Shown here in pieces: positions 11,301 through 17,969 of a stretch of DNA of 56,307 bases. Every line of letters starts with the position of its first letter. Position 1 is the stretch's first letter. The stretch is from Christensenellaceae bacterium (GTDB lineage Bacteria > Bacillota > Clostridia > Christensenellales > Aristaeellaceae), in the NCBI GenBank assembly GCA_012518615.1, contig JAAYRU010000039.1:1-56307 (forward strand). Direction: 5' to 3'. The position numbers were made by a program, and so were the translations under genes. A model generated the notes under the pieces. It did not search any database. It had not been told where the DNA came from and saw only the letters and a list, made by a program, of their open reading frames with translations.

Positions 11301-11482
11301 TAGCTAGAACTTTTAAAGCAGATGTTACAGCTGAAGGTGTGGAAACAATGGAACAAGCTAATTTTCTTAGAAGCATAGACTGCGACGAAATACAAGGGTA
11401 CTATTATTCAAGACCCCTTTCTGTTGAAGCGCTGGAAGAATTCCTGGAAAACGAAAGATACAAACATGGTTTGGATAATTAG
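8369..11482 (+). CDS. Membrane-GAF-degenerate GGDEF-EAL c-di-GMP phosphodiesterase, copy 3
   Basis: The 1037 residues share the layout of copy 2: 7TM-like module, second TM block, GAF, GGDEF and EAL. The GGDEF site is even more degenerate (VGKGKF), while EALLRW, VNLS, ELEITES, DDFGKGYSSL, KIDKE, AEGVET and EIQGYYYSRP are all kept, so it is an expected active phosphodiesterase. The EAL halves of copies 2 and 3 are nearly identical, including long shared nucleotide stretches. The membrane and GAF halves have diverged, which suggests different input signals with a conserved output or gene conversion of the EAL part. The start ATG follows AAAAGGAGG. The full degenerate-GGDEF/receiver gene follows 75 bases downstream. 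Confidence 0.88.
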   Translation: MKHDIALSMIYYICGCFYTFFGLYIFARNPKSYINRLFLLITFSMAAWSFAYSFSTSEPTAEARAFWTSFSVFGWGAFYSFFLHFVLILTKSRLQLNTPGKTIVFYLPSLISMILFAPHGFFADVQYELIPCDTGLRDFFSQNIGPIWIILYYTIFSVPAFILLFRWWKKIEPHTPLKRSVTHFLISIIGPFLAGSVTDAFSDVLGLNQIPRLAIVFLIFPTIFMFITLRKFGLILERRKARFIPNDAENILENRLRLFQTAAAMFTIGAAGSFFVEYYIGGKNFSDEFLLAVVVWILGVFLLIIPYVVKKQTTQNNLFLITSILGMTFFLVQEMDIGATTVWAVYIVFLLFSIVLDSRVHTLIFLVYVLITQVVLWIFFPEVSVIIDIVQYLKRIFIIALTYYAVKYLTDEYASKLIGYQRFSKKQEMLEKISTSFVSVNNDNLKEKVDEMLKMSAEILNFDSAYLFEFDADYKNATINNMYVKDNDSKLTKFYPGMKFKTADFPEIQPLIARNSPLLSEDVTSISVDEAGYQRNFFLSRGIKSFFAFPIIVDNNTDGFFVIEYENLIDKRFTESRLNYMQIITNILGDTKKKGIYEERLYNFAYFDESTKLANRNMLKKALAELIYNRKESEKLVIFNAEIDNLRMINDTFGHNVGEQIVIESASMLKKLMKDGCDLSRVGKGKFIIVMPFAETSEQIEECANKIVDAFSNPILPKGEIEALFVNVNVGVAVYPDDGRDADTLLKNADLAGYEAKSSNNKIVFYSEQLKSRAEENASLTNRLFHALQNKEFFLEFQPQISCYTGKTSGIEALLRWTVDGRRIPPDRFIPILEQTGLIYDVGLWVLENALQEHIRLIERGFQPLRVSVNLSVVQFQGESFIDDVRKIIEESEVDPKYIELEITESLFSKDPKDVLKKLYELKELGVRIAIDDFGKGYSSLNRLKLVPFDRIKIDKEIIDYINLDEKKAPITQISILLARTFKADVTAEGVETMEQANFLRSIDCDEIQGYYYSRPLSVEALEEFLENERYKHGLDN

Positions 11483-11557
11483 TATAATGTGTATAATAAA
11501 CTTGATGTGTATTACATCTGTTTTAACGGCACATATAGAACTTAAGGAGAAAATTTA

Positions 11558-12445
11558 TTGATTAGTAACTATACATTTGAAGATTCTATAGCTAAGCAGA
11601 TTTTTTGCGCACTACGGGCACATGTAGTGCGTTCTAGAACTGTAATTACAGCTGTTTTCTTAGGGCTTTATAATGAATCTGAATTTGATGCTGATAAGCT
11701 TTCAGTAGCTGCGGAAAAAATTACCGATTTTTTAAAGAATACAACAAGGAAGACCGATTTCGTTTTTAAATTTTCAGGTCAACTTAAATGGTTTATTATA
11801 TTGTCCCAAAGTGGCGAAAGGGAGGCAGCTGCATTTCTAAGGCGTTTATATATATTGGCGAAAAATACAGATATTCCAATTATAGAAAATCATGATATTC
11901 TCTTTTCTGCCAGTGTCGCTGAAATAGGTAATGACGATGGAGAGTTTGAAGAACTTGTTGCAGATGGCGTGTTGGCTTTGGCTGAAAGCTTAAGCAAAGG
12001 GTCTGAATATATAGAATACATAACTACCCATAAAAAAAGACCAGTGGAAACGATTAGAGTTAGCATTTTGGAAGAAAATGCTATTTTCCGCAATGCACTT
12101 TATAGAACAATAGATAACTTAAACTTTGATAATTTTGAAACTGAAATAAAAGAATTTCAGGATGGCTATGAATTTTTGGAATCCAACTGGCATCTTTCCA
12201 GCCATACTCATCTTATAATTATGAATGATATACTTCCTCGTCAAAGCGGATTGGATGTGTTGCATAAAATTCGCATGTTGCCTAATAACAAAAGGTTTAT
12301 TGTCTTTATTATGACAAAAAGAAGCTCGGAAGAAGATATGATTTATGCTTATGAAAGCGGTGCGGACAATTATTTCATAAAACCTTTTAATTTGCGCTTA
12401 TTAGAGGTTGAAATTAAAAGAACCTTTGAGAGGCTATGGTCATGA
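11558..12445 (+). CDS. Degenerate GGDEF domain with intact I-site fused to a receiver-like domain
   Basis: The 295 residues start at TTG 11558, seven bases after AAGGAGA. Residues 1-155 look like a shrunken GGDEF domain. R64-K-T-D67 is followed by five residues and SGQLK (73-77) where GGDEF should stand, so the c-di-GMP I-site (RxxD) has canonical spacing while catalysis is lost. Residues 167-295 are a receiver fold: acidic pair E172-E173, T253, K275 in YFIKPF, and SGLDVL after the active loop. The phosphorylation position aligns with N223 (NDILP, with D224 next to it), so normal phosphorylation is doubtful. It overlaps the next gene by ATGA. The combination suggests a c-di-GMP receptor that relays the signal to the downstream HEAT protein and glycosyltransferase; that role is inference. 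Confidence 0.75.
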   Translation: MISNYTFEDSIAKQIFCALRAHVVRSRTVITAVFLGLYNESEFDADKLSVAAEKITDFLKNTTRKTDFVFKFSGQLKWFIILSQSGEREAAAFLRRLYILAKNTDIPIIENHDILFSASVAEIGNDDGEFEELVADGVLALAESLSKGSEYIEYITTHKKRPVETIRVSILEENAIFRNALYRTIDNLNFDNFETEIKEFQDGYEFLESNWHLSSHTHLIIMNDILPRQSGLDVLHKIRMLPNNKRFIVFIMTKRSSEEDMIYAYESGADNYFIKPFNLRLLEVEIKRTFERLWS

Positions 12446-13482
12446 TAAAGGTTTCAATTGACACTTTAATAAAAAGTATTGTAGTTATGACTTTTGTACT
12501 TTTATTATTAAGTGTTTATATGGTAATTAAAAGTATTCAAGAAAAAGCTGTTGCAAAGAAAATGAAGGTATATATGCAGAGTACACTAGACCTGTGGTAC
12601 CGGTATTTGAATGGTGAAATTGCGTTGCCTAAAGAACTTATTCCCAGTAATGATATTGAAATTGAAGCCATTGAGGAAATTTTTCTCTCCTATATAAACA
12701 ACATATCGAATTTGTGTATCAAAGATAAAATACGGGTTTTTTCTAATCAATACTTAAGAGAGCATTATTTGCGCCTCCTTACTAGCAAAAAATGGAGTTT
12801 AAGAATGAATGCTCTGTACCGTATAATAGATTTTGAGATAGATTCCTTAGCTACTGAATGTAGGAATCTGGAAAGAAAAACTAAATTGTCTTCGGGAGAA
12901 CATTTTCTGCTACTTGTCATCCATTCTATGTTTGATGAAACTGGTTTTGTAAAAGAATTTGTAAGCTTATCAAGCAAACTCTCAGAATACGAGTTTAAAA
13001 AATTACTAATCGGTTTTAGCCATGAAACTCTTGAGCAGCTAACCTATCAAATGAATGATTTACCTATAACATACCAGTATTATTTTATTGATATTTTAGG
13101 CGTTATCCGAAATTTAGACTTTTTGCCTTTTTTAGAAGATAAGCTGGGCGATGAAAAGCCTGAAATTCGTATTCGCTCGTTAAAAGCCATACATGAAATA
13201 GGCGTCGCTACCGACCTAGATAAGTATAAGATATTTTTAGAATCTCCTAAATGGGAAGAACGCTTAATGTTGGCTAAGCTTTTAGGGGCGTTTTCGCTAG
13301 AGCAGGTGTATCCATATTTAGAGCAACTGCTACAAGATGAAAATTGGTGGGTGCGCTACCATGCCGCGCAAACAATTGGTAATAGTAAAGATGGCAAGTC
13401 TAGGCTGGAAACATTCATTACAACCGCTAAAGACCAGTATGCTATAGAGATGGCGCGTGAAGTCTTGGAAGGGGTTTGTTGA
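12442..13482 (+). CDS. Membrane-anchored HEAT-repeat protein
   Basis: One N-terminal transmembrane helix (about residues 8-30, IKSIVVMTFVLLLLSVYMVI) is followed by a soluble helical region. HEAT-like repeats lie in the last 130 residues, for example DEKPEIRIRSLKAIHEIG and DENWWVRYHAAQTIGNSK. The domain probably faces the cytoplasm and acts as a protein-binding scaffold. The ATG at 12442 overlaps the previous stop (ATGA) and is eight bases after GAGAGG; an in-frame ATG at 12436 is less well spaced. The glycosyltransferase begins three bases after its stop. The position between a putative c-di-GMP receptor and the synthase suggests that it couples them; no enzymatic motif is visible. Confidence 0.75.
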   Translation: MIKVSIDTLIKSIVVMTFVLLLLSVYMVIKSIQEKAVAKKMKVYMQSTLDLWYRYLNGEIALPKELIPSNDIEIEAIEEIFLSYINNISNLCIKDKIRVFSNQYLREHYLRLLTSKKWSLRMNALYRIIDFEIDSLATECRNLERKTKLSSGEHFLLLVIHSMFDETGFVKEFVSLSSKLSEYEFKKLLIGFSHETLEQLTYQMNDLPITYQYYFIDILGVIRNLDFLPFLEDKLGDEKPEIRIRSLKAIHEIGVATDLDKYKIFLESPKWEERLMLAKLLGAFSLEQVYPYLEQLLQDENWWVRYHAAQTIGNSKDGKSRLETFITTAKDQYAIEMAREVLEGVC

Positions 13483-13485
13483 TAA

Positions 13486-14931
13486 ATGAGTACGATATTA
13501 CATTATTTGATGTTGTTTTTCGGTGGCTTTATATCCATATATATGATTGCCATTGTTATAGCTTATACCAGTATGTTGATATTCGCTTTTATTGAATTAC
13601 GCAAGCAATATAAACTAGATAAAAACGCCTCTGATGAAGATTATATAGACGCATTTTATTACAAACCGCTTTCTGTCATAATACCTGCATATAATGAAGA
13701 AGTAGGTATAGTTGATAGCGTTCGGTCTGCGCTTAATCTAAAATATCCCCAAACTGAACTAATTGTAGTAAATGATGGCTCTAAGGATAATACTCAGCAG
13801 GTTGTAATAGAGCAGTTTCAAATGAAAAAGATACATAAGGTAATCAATAAACAAATTGAATCAAAACCTATTATTCAGGTATACCAATCGGAAATACATC
13901 ACAATCTATACCTTATAGAAAAAGAGAATGGTGGGAAAGCTGATGCACTAAATGCAGGCATTAACTTTGCCAAATACCCCTATTTCTGCTCTATTGATGG
14001 GGATTCTATCTTAGATGAAAAATCTCTATTGCGAGTAATGAAACCAATTATTTTGTCAAACGAAGAGGTAATAGCCGCTGGGGGAAATATTCGTATAGCT
14101 AATGGACTTGATGTACAAATGGGTTCGGTATATCAAAGAAATTTGCCTAATCGTCCCTTAGTTTTAATGCAAATAATTGAATATACAAGAGCCTTCATGA
14201 TGGGGAGAATCGCTTTAGCTAAATTTAATTTAGTTCTCATTATTTCCGGCGCTTTTAGCGTGTTTGCCAAAAAATGGGTTGTTGAAGTGGGAGGATACTC
14301 TGTAAAAACTATCGGTGAGGATATGGAGCTAGTAGTTAAGTTACACAGATATCTGCAAGAGAATAAATTAAAGAAAAGGATAGAATTTGTTCCTGACCCT
14401 GTATGCTGGACAGAAGCGCCTGAAAGCTTAGGTATATTAAGAAAACAGCGTAGGAGATGGCACCAAGGTTTAATTGAGAGTCTAGTAAAACATAGAAAAA
14501 TGACATTTAACCCTAAATACGGAAAAATCGGTATGATTTCTTTCCCTTATTTTTGGCTAGTAGAATGTTTTGGACCGCTTATTGAGCTGGGCGGTTATAT
14601 ATACATGGTTGTAGCATATTTTTCAGGCACATTTTATTTTGAATTTGCCATATTATTAGCCTTGTTGTTTATACTGTATGGCTCTGTGCTTTCTGCCTTT
14701 TCAATCCTAATGGAGACTTGGAGTGTGAATATCTATTCGGGTATAAATAATTTTTTCAAATTAATTATTATATCTTTAACCGAAGCCTTCTGGTATAGAC
14801 CTCTAACCTTGGTTTGGAGATGTGAAGCGTTTATACAAGAGCTCTTAGGGCGAAAAAGTTGGGGCGATATGAAAAGAGTGGGGCTTTCAAAAAAACCTGA
14901 ACAGAAAAAGGAAGGCGATAAAACCAAATGA
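13486..14931 (+). CDS. Processive GT2 family membrane glycosyltransferase (polysaccharide synthase)
   Basis: The 481 residues have an N-terminal TM helix, a GT2 catalytic domain (about 60-345) and C-terminal TM helices (about 350-460). Visible motifs are VIIPAYNEE, VVNDGSKDN, D171-G-D173, E278-D279 in GEDMEL and Q321-RRRW. The D,D,D,Q(R/Q)xRW set marks processive synthases such as those for cellulose, hyaluronan and poly-N-acetylglucosamine; the sugar cannot be told. The region around residues 120-145 (FQMKKIHKV...QVYQSEIHHN) is longer than in simple relatives. There is no PilZ domain, so c-di-GMP control would have to come through a partner, plausibly the two genes upstream. The previous stop is TGATAA and ATG follows directly. 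The stop overlaps the next start (ATGA). Confidence 0.88.
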   Translation: MSTILHYLMLFFGGFISIYMIAIVIAYTSMLIFAFIELRKQYKLDKNASDEDYIDAFYYKPLSVIIPAYNEEVGIVDSVRSALNLKYPQTELIVVNDGSKDNTQQVVIEQFQMKKIHKVINKQIESKPIIQVYQSEIHHNLYLIEKENGGKADALNAGINFAKYPYFCSIDGDSILDEKSLLRVMKPIILSNEEVIAAGGNIRIANGLDVQMGSVYQRNLPNRPLVLMQIIEYTRAFMMGRIALAKFNLVLIISGAFSVFAKKWVVEVGGYSVKTIGEDMELVVKLHRYLQENKLKKRIEFVPDPVCWTEAPESLGILRKQRRRWHQGLIESLVKHRKMTFNPKYGKIGMISFPYFWLVECFGPLIELGGYIYMVVAYFSGTFYFEFAILLALLFILYGSVLSAFSILMETWSVNIYSGINNFFKLIIISLTEAFWYRPLTLVWRCEAFIQELLGRKSWGDMKRVGLSKKPEQKKEGDKTK

Positions 14932-17900
14932 AACGCGTTTATATAATAAGTTTGTGTCTGCTAGTACTTATATTAATACCCTTTGTTATATGGCATACAC
15001 AGCCTTTTAAGGAATGTCGTATAGCTGTAATTGATAATACCGCTTCTGATGAAACAAATGGCACTGTTTTTCTATTAAATCATTTAAAGTACAAAAACCA
15101 ATCAAGCGTTCCAAATCAGCTGCCAAATAACTATGATGATTATGAAGTTATTTATTTTGCAGATAATTATGGAGGATTAGAAGAGAAGGATTGGTATAAC
15201 ATACTTAACAGGTTTTTGAAGCAAGATAAGAGCCTGTTCGTTGCAGAGTATAATTCAATTGCTCCTATTACTAATAGAGAAGTAAGTGAGAGTATTACTA
15301 ACTATTTGGGTGTTAATCGTTCCGGATGGACAGGGCGATATTTTGATGAGCTGGATACTAATAAGAATGATGAAATTCCGCAATGGCTAATTGAGAGCTT
15401 TGCTGATTCATGGAATTATAGCGGACAAGGTTTTGTTTTGGTAAATGAAATAGAGTCTAAAGTGCTTGTTTTAGAAACATCTAAACATGTTTTAGATGGC
15501 GGCATTAATGTTTCCTTTACCAAAGAGGGGGAAGAGTTCTTTGGGCTTAATAAAAGCCCTAATTACAATAATTGGTTTGATATTGTATCTCCTAAATACG
15601 GTTCTACCGTGTTGGCTAACTATAATTGGAATTTAACTGAAAAGGGAAAGGAACTTCTTGAAGAAAACGGGATTCCTGCCGAGTTTGCTGCGGTAGTTGA
15701 AAATAATAGAGGCTATCGCATTAGTTACTATTTTGCAGGAGATTATAGCAATATAAATAGATTGCCTAGATTATATAAGTTTATTGGGTTACAGAAGCTA
15801 TATAGCTTTTTAGAAAAGAATGCGGATAGCGCCTTTTACTGGTCAACATATTTCCCTATGATGGAAAGAATTTTGGAGCATTTTTACAGCCCTTGGGAGA
15901 AAAGTATGAACTTGGAATACAAAGAAAAAAACCTTTATGATGCCAGAATAAAAGATAACCGTTTCCAAATTCTTAAAGATGGTAAATGGGAGTCAATGAT
16001 AATAAAAGGTGTCAATCTTGGTATGGGAAAACCCGGCGCTTTCCCGGGGGAAGCTGCAATAACTGAAGAAGAGTATTACCGATGGTTTGAATATATCGGC
16101 GAAATGAATGCCAGCGTTATCCGTGTATATACTCTGCATCCGCCCGGATTTTATAATTCATTGCTTAGATACAATGATAACCACGATAAAAAATTATATG
16201 TAATGCATGGTGTTTGGATAAATGAAGAGGGATTGGTAACCTCACAGGATGCTTTTGAGGAGAACACTCTGGAGGATTTTCAGCAAGAAATGAAAACCAT
16301 TACTGATGTAATACATGGAAATAGAGTTGTTCAAGCTAGACCTGGGCATGCATCAGGGATTTACATAGCAGATATTTCTAAGTATGTTATTGCTTGGGTT
16401 TTAGGCATAGAGTGGGATTCTTTTATGGTGGAAAACACAAACAATATTCACTCATCTATCGGGGATTACAATGGTACATATTTTGAAACTAAGGGTGCAA
16501 AACCTTTTGAGTATTGGCTTGCTCAGCAAATGGATACCATAGCGAAATACGAGAAGGAAAACTACAATTATCTAAGACCTATCAGCTTCACTAATTGGCC
16601 CACAACGGACATATTGGAGCATCCTGCTAATTTCCAAGATAATGAAGATTTAGTTGGTGTTGACCCTAATGTTATATACACTAAAGGAGAAATGGATATA
16701 GTGGGGCAGTTTGCCTCGTACCATGTTTATCCGTATTATCCTGATTTTTTAAACTTCGAAGAAAAATATGTGAACTATGTTGATCATAGAGGGGAAAAAA
16801 ATAATTATGCTGGCTATTTAAATCATCTGAAGAGCGTTCACAGACTCCCAATTTTAATAGCTGAGTTTGGAATACCTGCTTCTCGCGGTCTTACCCATGA
16901 AAATCCGTTTGGTTGGAATCAAGGTTTTATGTCTGAAAAAGAACAGGGGGAAATTGTTAGTCGTCTTTATGATGATATTCTGGAAGAAAATATGCTTGGG
17001 GGTTTAATATTTACTTGGCAGGACGAGTGGTTTAAAAGAACTTGGAACACAATGGACTATGATAATCCTGATAGAAGACCATTTTGGTCTAACGCACAAA
17101 CAAATGAGCAACAATATGGGATTTTAAGTTTTGATAGACATAAAATAAGGGTGGATGGCGAAACAAGTGAATGGCAAACAGAACCTCTATTTTACAAGGA
17201 CAGAGGAATCATGAAAGGCTTATATATAGACCATGATGAAAGATATTTGTATATCAGATTGGATTATTCTGATGTAGACAATGGCTATCCACTTATTTTG
17301 CTGGATGTTGTACCCGAACAAGGCAATTACTTTATAAGTGGAAATAGTAATATTAAATTTTCTAACGGGGTAGATTTTTTAATAGATATGAACAAGCAAG
17401 AACCTCGGATTCTTATAGACAAGTACTATGACTTTTTTACATACATGTATGCTTATCAATTAAAACTTATGGAAAAACCAAAGTTAGCTTCACAGGATAA
17501 CAGCGGAATATTTTCCCAAATACATTATGTTTTAAGCTTAGAGTATACCACTGACGACGGTAAAGTTTTGATGCCATTTGGCAGTTACGAAACGGGTAGG
17601 CTAAGAGAAGGTAATGCAAATCCCGACTCTAAAGATTATGATTCTCTTGCTGATTTTTGCGTTAACGCTGAGGGTGGATTGGAGCTTAGGATTCCTTGGT
17701 TATTAATACAATCAAAAGACCCAAGTAAGAAGGAGTTTATAGGGAATATCTGTCAAGATGGTATTGAAGCAAGCAAATTTGTTGATGAAATATATATTGG
17801 TGCCCTATATGTAGATGATAAAGGCACTGTATTAGATTCATTCCCAGGCATAGAAAACAATGTCTTAAATGAATTGAACGCATATTCTTGGGACAATTGG

Positions 17901-17969
17901 GATATACCTGAGTATAAAGAACGACTTAAGCAATCCTACTATATAATACAGGATTTGTTTGCTGATTAA
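14928..17969 (+). CDS. Membrane-anchored clan GH-A-like glycoside hydrolase with extra N-terminal domain
   Basis: The 1013 residues start with an uncleaved-looking TM anchor (residues 5-25). An unassigned alpha/beta region follows (about 30-330) and contains 'VIYFADNYGGLEEKDW' and 'KSLFVAEYNS'. From residue 336 the protein is collinear, without gaps, with the next gene. That part looks like a TIM-barrel glycosidase: E495 in LGIEWD is the likely acid/base and E646 in ILIAEFG the likely nucleophile. It is followed by a TWQDEW segment and a C-terminal beta-sandwich of about 270 residues starting at VDGETSEW, resembling CBM9/DOMON modules. It is probably extracytoplasmic and acts on the polymer made by the GT2 enzyme coupled to it by ATGA. 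The family assignment is by motif only, and a catalytically altered binding protein remains possible. Confidence 0.65.
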   Translation: MKRVYIISLCLLVLILIPFVIWHTQPFKECRIAVIDNTASDETNGTVFLLNHLKYKNQSSVPNQLPNNYDDYEVIYFADNYGGLEEKDWYNILNRFLKQDKSLFVAEYNSIAPITNREVSESITNYLGVNRSGWTGRYFDELDTNKNDEIPQWLIESFADSWNYSGQGFVLVNEIESKVLVLETSKHVLDGGINVSFTKEGEEFFGLNKSPNYNNWFDIVSPKYGSTVLANYNWNLTEKGKELLEENGIPAEFAAVVENNRGYRISYYFAGDYSNINRLPRLYKFIGLQKLYSFLEKNADSAFYWSTYFPMMERILEHFYSPWEKSMNLEYKEKNLYDARIKDNRFQILKDGKWESMIIKGVNLGMGKPGAFPGEAAITEEEYYRWFEYIGEMNASVIRVYTLHPPGFYNSLLRYNDNHDKKLYVMHGVWINEEGLVTSQDAFEENTLEDFQQEMKTITDVIHGNRVVQARPGHASGIYIADISKYVIAWVLGIEWDSFMVENTNNIHSSIGDYNGTYFETKGAKPFEYWLAQQMDTIAKYEKENYNYLRPISFTNWPTTDILEHPANFQDNEDLVGVDPNVIYTKGEMDIVGQFASYHVYPYYPDFLNFEEKYVNYVDHRGEKNNYAGYLNHLKSVHRLPILIAEFGIPASRGLTHENPFGWNQGFMSEKEQGEIVSRLYDDILEENMLGGLIFTWQDEWFKRTWNTMDYDNPDRRPFWSNAQTNEQQYGILSFDRHKIRVDGETSEWQTEPLFYKDRGIMKGLYIDHDERYLYIRLDYSDVDNGYPLILLDVVPEQGNYFISGNSNIKFSNGVDFLIDMNKQEPRILIDKYYDFFTYMYAYQLKLMEKPKLASQDNSGIFSQIHYVLSLEYTTDDGKVLMPFGSYETGRLREGNANPDSKDYDSLADFCVNAEGGLELRIPWLLIQSKDPSKKEFIGNICQDGIEASKFVDEIYIGALYVDDKGTVLDSFPGIENNVLNELNAYSWDNWDIPEYKERLKQSYYIIQDLFAD

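Larger units (their letters stand above)
1764..12445 (+). repeat. Tandem array of three GGDEF-EAL genes with two copies of their partner gene
   Basis: Three paralogous genes of about 3.1 kb stand head to tail (1764-4880, 5210-8302, 8369-11482). A partner gene follows copy 1 (truncated, 4947-5138) and copy 3 (intact, 11558-12445) but not copy 2. Leaders just before copies 2 and 3 are alike (tcggtatgtattgcc...gcaagagg and tcggtgtgttgtttg...gcaaaagg). The simplest history is duplication of the pair followed by loss of partner sequence. Confidence 0.85.
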
